64,000 bases of DNA from NCBI RefSeq assembly GCF_000407565.1, contig NZ_ASWI01000004.1, forward strand, positions 1,094,015 to 1,158,014, given 5' to 3'. Below, piece by piece: positions 9,094 through 18,353 of the stretch (position 1 is its first letter; the number at the start of each line of letters is the position of its first letter). Both the position numbers and the translations under genes were made by a program. The stretch is from Enterococcus cecorum DSM 20682 = ATCC 43198 (GTDB taxonomy: Bacteria; Bacillota; Bacilli; Lactobacillales; Enterococcaceae). Under the pieces are notes generated by a model, which was not told the origin of the DNA, did no database searches, and worked only from the letters and a program-made list of their open reading frames with translations.

Positions 9094-10331
9094 GCTTCAT
9101 CCTCCCATCGTTTCAATAAAATAACCGCATTGTGACCACCAAAACCAAGTGAATTACTCATCGCATAATCAAAAGTCGCATCCATTGCTTGATTTTTAAC
9201 TACATTTAAAGTAATTTCTGGATCTTGCTGGGAAACATTAATCGTTGGTGGAATAAATTGATGTTGCAACGCCAATAAAGTCGCCACTGCTTCAACACCG
9301 CCTGCAGCACCTAGTAAATGACCGGTCATCGATTTGGTAGAACTCACATAAGTATTTAAATAATTCTCACCCAAGCCATAATGAATCGCCACTGCTTCAG
9401 ACTTATCATTCGCCGGCGTGCTAGTCCCATGTGCATTGATGTAACCAATCTTATCAGGTGTGACATTGGCTTCTTGCATGGCTAATTTCATCGCTTTACC
9501 GGCCCCAGAACCATCTGGATTAGGCGCAGTCATATGATAAGCATCACAATTTGCCCCATAACCGACCACTTCACCCAAGATAGTCGCCTTTCGAGCTAAA
9601 GCATGTTCTAAAGATTCAAGCAGTAATACACCAGCACCTTCTCCCATCACAAAGCCATTGCGATCAACATCAAACGGAATCGATGCATGGTTAGGATCCT
9701 CACTTGTTGATAGTGCAGTTAAAGAAGCAAAACCGGCAATCCCGATTTCACAAATAGTTGATTCAGAACCACCCGCTAACATCACATCGGCATAACCATG
9801 CTTAATATTTCTAAAAGCTTCACCAATCGAATGCGTTCCGGAAGCACATGCAGTTACGGTAGTCGTACAAATTCCTTTTGCGCCCACACGTAAGGCAATA
9901 TTTCCTGCAACCATATTGGTAATCGACATTGGGACAAAAAGAGGTGAAACACGTTTGGGGCCTTTTTCATTCATCCGCGTAACTTGCTCTTGAATTGTAG
10001 GCAATCCGCCAATCCCTGAACCAACCATCACCCCAAAACGATCCTGGTCAATGTTTGTTACATCCAATTTTGCCATTTCCATCGCATCTAAAGCCGCATG
10101 GATACCATAAATCGAGAACAAATCCATCCGTTTTAAATCTTTTTTGACAAAATATTTTTCTAATGGGAAATCCTTGACCTCACCTGCTACATGTATTCCT
10201 GTCTGGCTAGCATCGAATTTCGTAATCGGGCCAATCCCATTTTTACCAGTTTTTAAACTATCTAAAAAGCTATCCGCATCATTACCAATTGGCGAAACAA
10301 TACCATAGCCTGTAATTACGACACGAGTCAC
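9090..10331 (-). CDS. fabF: Beta-ketoacyl-ACP synthase II
   Basis: Condensing enzyme that extends acyl-ACP with malonyl-ACP, about 413 residues. The Cys-His-His triad can be seen: Cys in [14 protein letters not shown] (about 165), His in [16 protein letters not shown] and His in [15 protein letters not shown]. The C-terminal [10 protein letters not shown] glycine loop is intact. The frame reaches a GTG at 10340, but AGGAGTG overlaps it and points to the GTG at 10331, giving the normal N-terminus (M)TRVVITGYG. It follows fabG closely and is coupled to accB by an ATGA overlap. Confidence 0.95.
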   Translation of the reverse strand: MTRVVITGYGIVSPIGNDADSFLDSLKTGKNGIGPITKFDASQTGIHVAGEVKDFPLEKYFVKKDLKRMDLFSIYGIHAALDAMEMAKLDVTNIDQDRFGVMVGSGIGGLPTIQEQVTRMNEKGPKRVSPLFVPMSITNMVAGNIALRVGAKGICTTTVTACASGTHSIGEAFRNIKHGYADVMLAGGSESTICEIGIAGFASLTALSTSEDPNHASIPFDVDRNGFVMGEGAGVLLLESLEHALARKATILGEVVGYGANCDAYHMTAPNPDGSGAGKAMKLAMQEANVTPDKIGYINAHGTSTPANDKSEAVAIHYGLGENYLNTYVSSTKSMTGHLLGAAGGVEAVATLLALQHQFIPPTINVSQQDPEITLNVVKNQAMDATFDYAMSNSLGFGGHNAVILLKRWEDEA

Positions 10332-10342
10332 TTGAAACACTC

Positions 10343-11077
10343 CTATCCATTCATCACTAATCCACCATCAACATTAATCACTTGGCCTGTAATATAAGGA
10401 CTCTTCGCTAAGAAAACTGCAGTATTTGCAATATCTTCTACTTGACCAAAATGTTGTAATGGTATGTTTTTTGTCATCTCTTCACGAATTTTGTCACTAA
10501 GCTCGCTAGTCATATCTGTTTCGATAAAACCAGGGGCAATCGCATTGCAAGTAATTTTGCGTGGGGCAATTTCCCGAGCGACTGTCTTCGTAAATCCGAT
10601 TAACCCCGCTTTACTGGCTGCATAATTCGCTTGACCGACATTTCCCATTAACCCTGAAACACTCGAGATATTAATAATTGTTCCTTTTCGTTGCTTTAAC
10701 ATACCCATTAATAATTGCTGTGTCATGTTAAAACTGCCTGTTAAATTCACTTTCAAAACTTGTTCAAAATCTTGTTCATTCATTCTTAACATCAATTTAT
10801 CATTGGTAATTCCCGCATTATTGACCAAAATAGTCACAGGAGCAAATTCATTCGCTTGTTTGACCATTTGTTTGACTTCCTCTGAATTAGAAATATCTCC
10901 AGAAATACCAATACAATTCACACCTAAAGCCTTGATTTCGGCAATGAGTGCTTCACTGACTGGGCGTCGACCATTTAAGATAATATGCACACCTTGTTTC
11001 GCAAATGCCTTGGCAATCGCTAGGCCAATTCCTCGTGTACTACCTGTGATAAATGCTGTTTGTCCTTTTAAATCCAT
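10343..11077 (-). CDS. fabG: 3-oxoacyl-ACP reductase
   Basis: NADPH-dependent short-chain dehydrogenase that reduces 3-ketoacyl-ACP, 244 residues. Glycine-rich cofactor loop TGSTRGIG (about 11-18), NNAG (about 87-90), catalytic Ser in INISSVSG and Tyr/Lys in YAASKAG (about 151-157) are all present. It lies in the usual position between fabD and fabF. Confidence 0.95.
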   Translation of the reverse strand: MDLKGQTAFITGSTRGIGLAIAKAFAKQGVHIILNGRRPVSEALIAEIKALGVNCIGISGDISNSEEVKQMVKQANEFAPVTILVNNAGITNDKLMLRMNEQDFEQVLKVNLTGSFNMTQQLLMGMLKQRKGTIINISSVSGLMGNVGQANYAASKAGLIGFTKTVAREIAPRKITCNAIAPGFIETDMTSELSDKIREEMTKNIPLQHFGQVEDIANTAVFLAKSPYITGQVINVDGGLVMNG

Positions 11078-11088
11078 TTTTACCTCGT

Positions 11089-12018
11089 TTATTTTCCTTT
11101 TTCCGCTAATAACACTTGTAACGTCTCTTCATTTTCAACACGAAACAGTTGAATCGACTTATCTATTTTCTTTATAAAACCTGATAAGACCTTGCCAGGA
11201 CCTACTTCAATCATTTCCGTAATCCCCATGCTTTGTAAAGTGGCGATACTTTCATAAAAGCGAACCGGTGATTGAACTTGCAATTCTAATAAATGTGCGA
11301 TTTCTTCTTTAGGCACCACTTTTGCAGTTGTATTACTAATAACCGGTATTTTAGGTGCATGGAAAGCCACTGTTTGAAATAAGTCATGTAGATTTCTTCC
11401 AGCTGGCCGAAGCAAAGCCGTATGGAAAGGGCCACTCACATTTAACTCGATCATTCTTTTGACACCCGCACGATGTAATAAAGTCACCGCTTCATCTACC
11501 GCGTCCACTTCACCACCAATAACAATCTGATTGGGCGTATTATAATTAGCTGGGGCAACCACTCCTAAATGACTCGCTTTTTGACAACATTCTTCTATGG
11601 TTTCAATCGGTGCATTCATAATTGCCACCATTTTTCCTGTGCCAGTTGGAGCGGCTTGTGTCATATACAGACCACGTTTTGCAACAATCTTTAATGCTGT
11701 TGGAAAATCTAAAACCTCGCTAGCAACTAAAGCCGTGTATTCTCCTAAACTTAATCCCATGACTGCATCTGGTTGTATTTGATATTCAGATAACAAACGT
11801 AAAATAGCCACACTAACCGTCAAAATTGCTGGTTGGGTATATTGCGTTAAGTTTAATTGTTCATTTTCTTCAAAACATAACTTCTTCATATCTATACCCA
11901 AGATTTCACTTGCTTCATTAAATGTTTGATCAACAATCGGATATTTTTCAGCCAAATCGCGCCCCATTCCAAAATATTGTGCGCCTTGTCCACTAAATAA
12001 AAAAGCCGTTTTTGTCAT
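11089..12018 (-). CDS. fabD: Malonyl-CoA:ACP transacylase
   Basis: Transfers malonyl from CoA to ACP, about 309 residues. The N-terminal FLFSGQGAQYFGMGRDL segment, the nucleophile Ser in MGLSLGEYTAL (about 90) and the His in NVSGPFHTALL are present. The longer frame starts at a GTG at 12033, but that codon lies inside the AAGGAG site that serves the ATG at 12018, so the start is taken as MTKTAFLF. In related Lactobacillales, fabK usually sits between acpP and fabD; here only 87 bp separate them. Confidence 0.94.
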   Translation of the reverse strand: MTKTAFLFSGQGAQYFGMGRDLAEKYPIVDQTFNEASEILGIDMKKLCFEENEQLNLTQYTQPAILTVSVAILRLLSEYQIQPDAVMGLSLGEYTALVASEVLDFPTALKIVAKRGLYMTQAAPTGTGKMVAIMNAPIETIEECCQKASHLGVVAPANYNTPNQIVIGGEVDAVDEAVTLLHRAGVKRMIELNVSGPFHTALLRPAGRNLHDLFQTVAFHAPKIPVISNTTAKVVPKEEIAHLLELQVQSPVRFYESIATLQSMGITEMIEVGPGKVLSGFIKKIDKSIQLFRVENEETLQVLLAEKGK

Positions 12019-12068
12019 ACCTAGCTCCTTCACTCTATCAGGTGTTTTTTTCTAGCAATTAATAGTGA

Positions 12069-12099
12069 AAAGACAGGAAATGGTGTTTCTCCTGTCTTT
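12069..12099. terminator. Hairpin between acpP and fabD (attenuator or partial terminator)
   Basis: A perfect 10-bp inverted repeat, AAAGACAGGA (69-78) and TCCTGTCTTT (90-99), lies just after the acpP stop. On the minus strand it is followed by only a short T run, so it may act as a partial terminator or mRNA stabiliser. Either would let acpP be expressed above the downstream genes. Confidence 0.6.
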
Positions 12100-12105
12100 A
12101 TTTGA

Positions 12106-12342
12106 TTAATTTTGGTTATTTGCCACAAAGTTAACTAAATCTTCTACTGTTTGGATGCCTTCTTCTGTTTCGATTTTAACATCAAATGCATCTTCAATTT
12201 CATTAATCACTTGGAATAAATCTAAGCTATCTGCCTCTAAATCTTCTTGTAAATTCGTTGTTAATAAGATTTCTCCAGCTTCTTTATCTAATTCCTCTGC
12301 AACAATTTCTTGAATTTTTCCAAGAATTTCTTCTTTAGTCAT
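12106..12342 (-). CDS. acpP: Acyl carrier protein
   Basis: Small acidic carrier of growing acyl chains, 78 residues. The phosphopantetheine attachment Ser is in [10 protein letters not shown]. The frame extends to a TTG at 12357, but the GGAGG that would sit inside it is the ribosome site for the ATG at 12342 ([10 protein letters not shown]). It is third in the operon, after fabT and fabH, and followed by a hairpin. Only one acp gene is seen in the window; enterococci often have another next to plsX. Confidence 0.95.
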   Translation of the reverse strand: MTKEEILGKIQEIVAEELDKEAGEILLTTNLQEDLEADSLDLFQVINEIEDAFDVKIETEEGIQTVEDLVNFVANNQN

Positions 12343-12391
12343 TATATAATCCTCCAAAAATGTTTTTTCTAAATTTATTTGTTTACGATTT

Positions 12392-13357
12392 TTAAATGGT
12401 TGTTAAGATATGTCCGTAACTTAAGCCCCCACCAAAACCGGAAAACACAAGTTGTTGATGCGAATTCATCTGGATTATTCCTTTTTCTACCGACTCCGAT
12501 AATAACAGAGGAATCGATGCTGCCGATGAATTACCATAATATTCCATATTTTGCAAAAATTTTGCGCGGTCCACCTTTAATTTCTTCGCCATAATATCAA
12601 GAATTCTGACATTGGCTTGGTGTAAAAGAAAATAGTCAACGGAGTCTTTAGCTTCTCCTAAAAATTCGTCTAAGCTATTTGCTACCGTTCGTGTCGTAAA
12701 ATCAAAAATATCACGGCCCTTCATGTTTAACTTATCAGAAATCATTTCTTGGGATAAACGAAAAGGACTCTGATTGGCAATAAACCCGCTCGTTAATGAC
12801 TGTGCATAATGACCATCTGCATAACAGCGACTTTTGATAATCCCAAATTCTTCACTCGAACGTACGAGTACTCCCGCGGCAGCATCACCAAATAAGACAC
12901 TTGTTGTGCGATCTTGCCAATTCACTACTTTGCTTAAGGTCTCCCCACCGATAATCATTCCGACTTGACCCGCTGGCAAATCATGAAGCAATCCTTTAGC
13001 TGTGTGCAAGGCATAGACAAACCCCGCACAAGCAGCTGTAAGATCAAAAGCGAAGGCCTGATGCGCATCTATGGCTCCTTGAACTTGACAAGCAACCGAT
13101 GGACTTTGATAATCAGGTGTCATCGTCGCCACCAGAATAAAACCAATTTGTTCAGGAGATATGTTAGCTTTATCTAATAGTTGACGTGCAACATTGATGC
13201 ATAGATCAGATGTATTTTCTGTTTCAACAATGTGGCGAGTCTTGATACCTGTTCGCGAATAGATCCATTCATCAGAAGTATTCATCATTTTGGACAAGTC
13301 TTCATTGGTGATTATTTTTTGGGGAACATAATGTGCAGTTTGAAAAATTTGCAACAC
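12392..13357 (-). CDS. fabH: Beta-ketoacyl-ACP synthase III
   Basis: Starts fatty-acid synthesis by condensing acetyl-CoA (or a branched primer) with malonyl-ACP; 321 residues. Catalytic Cys in [13 protein letters not shown] (about 111), His in [11 protein letters not shown] and Asn in [11 protein letters not shown] form the triad. The start is probably the GTG at 13357 or the adjacent TTG at 13354, with AGGATG upstream. It follows fabT by 17 bp and shares its promoter. Confidence 0.94.
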   Translation of the reverse strand: MLQIFQTAHYVPQKIITNEDLSKMMNTSDEWIYSRTGIKTRHIVETENTSDLCINVARQLLDKANISPEQIGFILVATMTPDYQSPSVACQVQGAIDAHQAFAFDLTAACAGFVYALHTAKGLLHDLPAGQVGMIIGGETLSKVVNWQDRTTSVLFGDAAAGVLVRSSEEFGIIKSRCYADGHYAQSLTSGFIANQSPFRLSQEMISDKLNMKGRDIFDFTTRTVANSLDEFLGEAKDSVDYFLLHQANVRILDIMAKKLKVDRAKFLQNMEYYGNSSAASIPLLLSESVEKGIIQMNSHQQLVFSGFGGGLSYGHILTTI

Positions 13358-13374
13358 AATGATACATCCTATTC

Positions 13375-13815
13375 TTACTTATATTCTTGTAAAAATGAAT
13401 GTAAATTATTCAAAGCCTTGAGCAATGCTTGTGACTCCGCTTCATCCATTCCTACTAATATAGCCTTAATCATTTCGCGATGAAAATGTTGGTGTACGCG
13501 ATATAATAATCGGCCTTTTTTTGTCAAACCTAATTTCACTACCCGGCGATCATCTTCACTGCGAATTCTTTCCACATAGCCTTTTTTCACCAACTTATTA
13601 ATGGCGATGGTCAGGGTACCCACAGTAATGGACAATTCTTTTGCAACTTCTGAGGTGGTCTTTTTCTTATACATACTAATCGCTTCAATCGTATGCATTT
13701 CTGTAATTGATAAATCATTGAACTGGGACTTCTTTAGCTCAGATTCTTCAATCACCAAGATATCATTAAATACATCGACTAATAACTGATTAATTTGTTC
13801 GTAATTATTTTCCAT
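13375..13815 (-). CDS. fabT: MarR-family repressor of fatty-acid synthesis FabT
   Basis: Winged-helix regulator, 146 residues, with the MarR recognition region TTSEVAKELSITVGTLTIAI and the wing YVERIRSEDDRRVVKLGLT. In streptococci and enterococci FabT binds TTTGA-TATC-TCAAA-like palindromes with acyl-ACP as corepressor and represses the fab operon including its own gene. Here it is the first gene of that operon, and palindromes of this type overlap its promoter. AGGTGA precedes the ATG. Confidence 0.93.
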   Translation of the reverse strand: MENNYEQINQLLVDVFNDILVIEESELKKSQFNDLSITEMHTIEAISMYKKKTTSEVAKELSITVGTLTIAINKLVKKGYVERIRSEDDRRVVKLGLTKKGRLLYRVHQHFHREMIKAILVGMDEAESQALLKALNNLHSFLQEYK

Positions 13816-13832
13816 ATTGCTTTCACCTAGAT

Positions 13833-13866
13833 AGTTTGATATTCAAAAGATTTGATAATCAAACTA
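13833..13866. promoter_or_regulatory. Two adjacent FabT operators
   Basis: Two palindromes lie side by side: GTTTGATATTCAAAAG (about 13834-13849) and GATTTGATAATCAAACT (13849-13865). Both match the known FabT box core TTTGA(T/A)(A/T)(A/T)TCAAA. They overlap the -10 region and start of the minus-strand operon promoter, so bound FabT would block initiation. Confidence 0.85.
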
Positions 13867-13891
13867 TATCTAATCTCCTTTCATTTTGCAA
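13863..13891 (-). promoter_or_regulatory. Promoter of the fab operon
   Basis: On the minus strand, TTGCAA (13886-13891) and TATAGT (13863-13868) are separated by exactly 17 bp. The transcript would start in or beside the FabT operators and lead into fabT. Confidence 0.75.
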
Positions 13892-13915
13892 GCCTTTTTT
13901 GCAAATTTATGTAAA

Positions 13916-13934
13916 AAATTTTGATATTCAAAGT
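13916..13934. promoter_or_regulatory. Third, upstream FabT-like box
   Basis: AATTTTGATATTCAAAGTT carries the same palindromic core as the two operators, about 25 bp upstream of the -35 element. It may help DNA looping or cooperative binding; this is inference from sequence similarity. Confidence 0.6.
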
Positions 13935-14027
13935 TTTTAAAGAACAAAGAAAAGATGCAAAATAACTATCTAATCAAGCTATCTTGCATCTTTAGATAAA
14001 CTAAGACATGAATTTTTTCAGGCTTAA

Positions 14028-14258
14028 TTATTGAATTAAATCATAAATTTCCATCGCCACGATATCGATGTTATCAAATTGGTATGGTTGATTTGATTCT
14101 GCTTCAGTTAATTCAAAAGTTTCTGTTGAGCTATCGTAAGTCACGATACATTTCTCAACACCTTCTTTTTCAAAACGACGAACTTGCACCTCGCTGTCTT
14201 GTGCTTCAATCATCGCTTCTAAACGTCTAATAATGGCGACTAATTGCGAACTTTTCAT
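14028..14258 (-). CDS. YkuJ-like small protein (DUF1797)
   Basis: A 76-residue cytosolic protein that resembles B. subtilis YkuJ from memory: an N-terminal helix (SSQLVAIIRRLEAMIEA), a central strand region, and the C-terminal signature YQFDNIDIVAMEIYDLIQ. No catalytic motif is visible and the family has no established biochemical role. It is a single gene with about 90 bp on one side and about 160 bp on the other (to fabT). Confidence 0.75.
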   Translation of the reverse strand: MKSSQLVAIIRRLEAMIEAQDSEVQVRRFEKEGVEKCIVTYDSSTETFELTEAESNQPYQFDNIDIVAMEIYDLIQ

Positions 14259-14347
14259 CCGACAATCCTCCCTTTAATCATTTCTGTTATATTGTATCAA
14301 AAACCATTGGAACTTGCATTAATTTTCCGTAAATTCCTTACCTTTTT

Positions 14348-15223
14348 TTAAGGTTTTTTTCCTTCATGCCAGAATAATTTAATTAAACTTTGTGTGCCAT
14401 CATTTTCAAAGCCTAACTCTGCCAGTTGTTCATACAATTCGTAAGCCTTTTGAGTTGCAGGTAAATTTAAATCCATCTTCTTCGCTTCATCTAAGGCAAT
14501 TTTTAAATCTTTAATAAAGTGTTTTACAAAAAATCCAGGTGTAAAGTCTTCTTTTAAGATACGTGGACTGTAATTAATCATCGACCAATTAGAGGCACTT
14601 CCACCAGCTAAAGTATCTAAGACTTGCTCTAAATTGAGGCCAGCTTGATTCGCATAGACTAACATTTCCGTCATACCGGTCATTGTTCCGGCAATCATAA
14701 TTTGGTTGGCCATCTTAGTGTGTTGACCTTTTCCGGCAGTCCCTTGATAGTTAAAGGTTTTCCCAACAATTTCAAATAACGGTAAAATCTTATCATAAAC
14801 CGCACGATCACCACCAACCATAATCGTTAAGGTCGCATTTTTCGCACCTAAGTCTCCACCAGAAACCGGAGCATCTAAGCTATCTGCACCTTTTTCTTTG
14901 GCTGTTTGATAAATTTTTTCAGCTAGCGTAGGGGTACTCGTCGTAAGATCAACCAAAACTTTTCCCTTCACATCTGCTTGAAAAATACCTTGAGGACCAT
15001 AGTAAATTTCTTCTACATCTTTTGGATAACCAACCATAGTAAAAATAACTTCTGCTGATTCAGCTACTTTTTGTGGTGTTTCTGCCCAAATTGCACCATT
15101 AGCGACTAATTCATCTGTTTTTGATTTGGTACGATTATATACAAATAACTCGTGACCTGCTTTTTGTAAATGACCGGCCATCGCTTTACCCATCACACCC
15201 GTACCGATAAATCCTAATTTCAT
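14348..15223 (-). CDS. NAD(P)-dependent dehydrogenase of the 3-hydroxyisobutyrate dehydrogenase family
   Basis: Beta-hydroxyacid dehydrogenase, about 291 residues. N-terminal Rossmann loop GFIGTGVMGKAMAGHL, substrate-loop DAPVSGGDLGAKNATLTIMV and the catalytic Lys in the GKGQHTKMANQI helix are present, so the enzyme should be active on a 3-hydroxyacid such as glyoxylate/tartronate-type or 3-hydroxyisobutyrate-like compounds. AAGGA sits six bases before the ATG at 15223, which is preferred over the ATG at 15229. No metabolic neighbours reveal the substrate. Confidence 0.88.
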   Translation of the reverse strand: MKLGFIGTGVMGKAMAGHLQKAGHELFVYNRTKSKTDELVANGAIWAETPQKVAESAEVIFTMVGYPKDVEEIYYGPQGIFQADVKGKVLVDLTTSTPTLAEKIYQTAKEKGADSLDAPVSGGDLGAKNATLTIMVGGDRAVYDKILPLFEIVGKTFNYQGTAGKGQHTKMANQIMIAGTMTGMTEMLVYANQAGLNLEQVLDTLAGGSASNWSMINYSPRILKEDFTPGFFVKHFIKDLKIALDEAKKMDLNLPATQKAYELYEQLAELGFENDGTQSLIKLFWHEGKKP

Positions 15224-15272
15224 GTCCATTCCTTCTTTGTATTTTATTTTTCACAAATTTATTATACAAAAA

Positions 15273-15317
15273 GAAAGTATCTAAGACAAAGACAAAAACT
15301 TCATCTCAGATACTTTC
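15273..15317 (-). terminator. Terminator after the GT4 glycosyltransferase
   Basis: GAAAGTATCT (15273-15282) and AGATACTTTC (15308-15317) form a perfect 10-bp stem, starting right after the gene's TAG. On the minus strand it ends in TTTCTTTTTG. The loop is long (25 bases). Confidence 0.75.
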
Positions 15318-16556
15318 CTATTTTTCTCTTGTAATTGAAGGTTTGATTGCGGATAGTTTTACCTTGATTTTAGCGATGGATGAGGATTTGGTTTTAATTT
15401 CTTTTTGTGCATATTCTGCCAAAACTTGTTGATAAAAGTCAAACATCGTATCACCAAAGCAATCAGCAGAAATACTATATAATTTATCTTTCAAAATTTG
15501 TGCATCTGGCTGAACACCTGAATGAATATATGCCACTAAGCATTCCGCAAAATCAGCATCTTCTTTAAAAGTCACCCCTAGACTCGGATGATCAATCAAA
15601 GCATCCAAATAGGCATTTCCTTCCACCACAATTGGCGTACCAGCTGCCATTGATTCAGTATAGGTCAGCCCCTGTGATTCAGAAGTCGAGGCGCTCACGA
15701 AATAATCGGCTGCACGATAATAATAGGCTACTTTATCATTTTCAACTTCACCAGTAAACTGCACATAATCTTGCAACCGTAAATCATGTACTTGTTTTTG
15801 CAGATTTTCAAGATATGGTCCCTTACCAACCACAACAAGACGAACATTGGGCATCATTAATAAGACTTGCGGCATTCCTTGAATAATAGCTTGAATATTT
15901 TTTTCATATGAAATACGACTTAAAGATAATAACATGATTTGATCTTCTTGAATACCTAAGTCTTTTCTTAATTGTGCGGTCATCTCTGAGGTAATATCCG
16001 GACGTACAAATCTTTCTAATTCAATCCCCGTCGGAATCACTTTTAACGGTCGGGTCACACCGTAATCTATCAAAGTCTGACTTACTCTTTCACTCGGACA
16101 CACGACAGCATCCGTATGATTTGCGTAAAGTCGGGTCAAGTAACGTACATGACTTTTACGAATGACTTTTCCTTTAGCGATATAATGCAAATAATCCTCA
16201 TACATTGTGTGATATGTATGAATCACTGGAATTTTTAATTTTCTAGCAACTAATTGTCCAAGCAAACCAACACCAAATTCTGTTTGGGTATGAATTAAAT
16301 CCAAGCCTTTTTCTTTAGCAATTTGATATGCATCAATCATTCCCCTAACCACAATACGTCGATCTGTAAAAGAAATAAAAGGGACACTAGGCATACGGAT
16401 AATTTGTGGATCATCAACCGTAACATTAGGATCTGTTGTTGTAAAAATATAAACTTCATTTCCTAAACGTTCTAATTGGTCTTTTAGCGTCTTAATGGAA
16501 GTCGCCACACCACTGACTTGTGGAAAATACGAATCAGTAAATAACCCAATTTTCAA
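15318..16556 (-). CDS. GT4 glycosyltransferase, probable 1,2-diacylglycerol glucosyltransferase type
   Basis: Cytoplasmic or peripheral-membrane GT-B fold enzyme, about 412 residues. The start (M)KIGLFTDSYFPQVSGVATSI is typical of diacylglycerol glucosyltransferases (enterococcal BgsB and streptococcal relatives) that build glycolipid anchors for lipoteichoic acid. The donor-binding half shows VIPTGIELERF, and ESQGLTYTESMAAGTPIVV carries the E-x7-E motif. The start is probably the TTG at 16556: AGAGG is correctly spaced for it, and the upstream GTG at 16565 is too close. The usual partner gene (bgsA) is not adjacent, so the acceptor is an inference. Confidence 0.82.
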   Translation of the reverse strand: MKIGLFTDSYFPQVSGVATSIKTLKDQLERLGNEVYIFTTTDPNVTVDDPQIIRMPSVPFISFTDRRIVVRGMIDAYQIAKEKGLDLIHTQTEFGVGLLGQLVARKLKIPVIHTYHTMYEDYLHYIAKGKVIRKSHVRYLTRLYANHTDAVVCPSERVSQTLIDYGVTRPLKVIPTGIELERFVRPDITSEMTAQLRKDLGIQEDQIMLLSLSRISYEKNIQAIIQGMPQVLLMMPNVRLVVVGKGPYLENLQKQVHDLRLQDYVQFTGEVENDKVAYYYRAADYFVSASTSESQGLTYTESMAAGTPIVVEGNAYLDALIDHPSLGVTFKEDADFAECLVAYIHSGVQPDAQILKDKLYSISADCFGDTMFDFYQQVLAEYAQKEIKTKSSSIAKIKVKLSAIKPSITREK

Positions 16557-16599
16557 CCATTCCACCTCTTTTCAAAATCTTTCAAAACGATTATACCAT

Positions 16600-16614
16600 A
16601 TTTTTCTGAAATTT
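16600..16614. promoter_or_regulatory. Candidate CodY box
   Basis: ATTTTTCTGAAATTT differs from the CodY consensus AATTTTCWGAAAATT at two positions. It lies between the divergent glycosyltransferase and dipeptidase genes. Chance occurrence is possible. Confidence 0.25.
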
Positions 16615-16642
16615 TTTGTCGTCCTTTAGTCTTAATTTCCAT

Positions 16643-16671
16643 TTTTCAAAATATTTTTCAAGTGCTATACT
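16643..16671 (+). promoter_or_regulatory. Promoter of the dipeptidase gene
   Basis: TTTTCA (16643-16648) and TATACT (16666-16671) are spaced 17 bp apart, about 24 bp before the start codon. Confidence 0.55.
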
Positions 16672-16694
16672 AAAATCAAAAATGAAAAGGACGG

Positions 16695-17681
16695 ATGAAG
16701 ATGCCGATTATCGACTTGCACTGCGACACAATCATGAAACTTTATGAAAACCTAAATAGCAATCTCTTAGAAAATCATTTTCAAATTGACCTTAAGCGAC
16801 TCCAACAAAATGATTTCTTGTTGCAAACTTTTGCGATTTTTCTAGATAAAAGGCAATATCCTAACCGCAAAGAAACGGCCTTAGAAATGTACCAGCGTTT
16901 CATCAAAGAGCTAGAAAAATATCCAGCTACAATTGGTCTCATCAAATCTCAGACTGACTATTATAAAAATAAAGCAAAGAAGCGAATCAGTGCATTATTA
17001 ACCCTTGAGGAAGGCGGGATTCTAGAAGGAAACATCGAAAATTTAGAGGAATTTTTTCAACTTGGTGTACGCTTAATTACTTTAACTTGGAACTATCCGA
17101 ATGAAATTGGCACGCCGAATATCCTATATTGGGACAAAGAAAAGCAAATTTTAGCAGATAACCAGACTGGCTTAACTAAATTTGGCTTTGAATGTATACA
17201 AAGAATGAGCGAATTACACATGATTATTGATTTATCTCATGCTAGTGATCAAGTGGCAAAAGATATATTGGCTTCCTCCGCTCAAGGAATAGTTGCCAGC
17301 CACTCAAATGCGTGAAAATTAACACCTCATCCTAGAAATTTAAGCGATGAACTGATTCAAAAAATTGCTGATAAAAATGGTCTGATTGGGATTAATTTCT
17401 TTGATCAATTTCTAAAACTCAAACAACCAACAAATCTGCCAGCAGCGATTAGCGAACATTTATGGTATATGTATCAATTAGTCGACGAAGATTCTCTATG
17501 CTTTGGATCAGATTTTGATGGCATCCCTATGCATGCAGACTTAAACGATGTCAATAGCTTCCCAAAAATTATCCAGGCACTTAAGCAAAAAGGATTTACA
17601 AGTAGACAAATTGAGAAGATCAGCTATCTAAATGCTGAAAATTTTTTACAACATTATTTACCTAAAGGAGAAGTGAAATGA
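16695..17681 (+). pseudogene. Membrane-dipeptidase (M19) homologue with an in-frame TGA
   Basis: Zn-dependent dipeptidase of family M19. The frame runs from 16695 (or the better-spaced ATG at 16701, MPIIDLHCDT) to 17315, where TGA follows GIVASHSNA. The same frame continues open for another 122 codons to 17681 with normal family sequence (PHPRNLSDELIQKIADKNGLIGINF, then FGSDFDGIP). M19 enzymes have Arg after SHSNA/SHSNS, so the TGA most simply replaces CGA by one C-to-T change. Metal ligands HCD, the Glu in TLEEGG, and SHS are present, but the truncated product lacks the C-terminal barrel strands. Restored length would be 328 codons. The end overlaps the next gene by 4 bp. Confidence 0.85.
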
Positions 17682-18322
17682 CCAAATTAAAAGAACGTTT
17701 TGATACATTAAGCGATGCGATAATTGCCATCATTATGACGATTTTAGTACTTGAAATTACCGTTCCGCATAATACAACTGAATTAATTGGTTTATTTGAA
17801 GAAATTGGTCTATTTATCATTAGCTTTATTATCTTAATCGACTTTTGGTATCAACGCACCAATTTGATGAATTTAGCAAAACAAACGACACATCAAGCTT
17901 TTGTGGTGGATGTCTTATTTCACCTAAGTTTATCCTTGTTTCCAATTGCGGTTAAAATGTTAGTGAACTATCCAAATCCAACCATAAGCATTTTATTTTT
18001 TGGTAGTATCAACTTAATCGCTGCCCTACTTTATCATTTACTGGCTTTGATTATTGTCAAAAATGAATTAAGCACACGGCAATGGCAAAAAGCAACATTT
18101 ATCCATCGTTGGTTAGCGAAAAGAACGGTATTTGTCTTTTTATTCGATATCATTTTGCTTGGTATCGCCTTAAGTATTCCAAAATATGGCATCTTCATCT
18201 ACTTTCTAACACCGATATTTGAATTTATCGCAAATTACCGTAAAGGCATCCGTTTTGAAGAGCTGATTAAACAAGTAAAAGTCAATTTATCTCAAAATTC
18301 AACCACTACAAAAAAAGACTAG
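17678..18322 (+). CDS. TMEM175-type membrane protein (DUF1211)
   Basis: Integral membrane protein of 214 residues with about six hydrophobic helices and a first helix reading LSDAIIAIIMTILVLEITVP. This matches the FSDxxxAI(x)MTLLVLE signature of the prokaryotic TMEM175 family, some members of which are K+ channels. The ATG overlaps the end of the dipeptidase pseudogene (ATGA), so translation was probably coupled to it; the premature stop upstream may lower expression. A terminator overlaps the 3' end. Confidence 0.82.
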   Translation: MTKLKERFDTLSDAIIAIIMTILVLEITVPHNTTELIGLFEEIGLFIISFIILIDFWYQRTNLMNLAKQTTHQAFVVDVLFHLSLSLFPIAVKMLVNYPNPTISILFFGSINLIAALLYHLLALIIVKNELSTRQWQKATFIHRWLAKRTVFVFLFDIILLGIALSIPKYGIFIYFLTPIFEFIANYRKGIRFEELIKQVKVNLSQNSTTTKKD

Positions 18323-18340
18323 GCCAAAAACCTAGTCTTT
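18314..18340. terminator. Bidirectional terminator between TMEM175 gene and ptsI
   Basis: AAAGACTAGG (18314-18323) and CCTAGTCTTT (18331-18340) form a perfect 10-bp stem. T runs lie on both sides: TTTTTTT on the minus strand after ptsI, and CTTTTC on the plus strand. Confidence 0.9.
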
Positions 18341-18353
18341 TCATATACAGTTA

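Noticed and set aside
17313..17315. Selenocysteine codon in the dipeptidase
   Set aside because: The family has Arg at this place, no selenocysteine-type stem is evident after the TGA, and Sec-containing M19 enzymes are not known to me.
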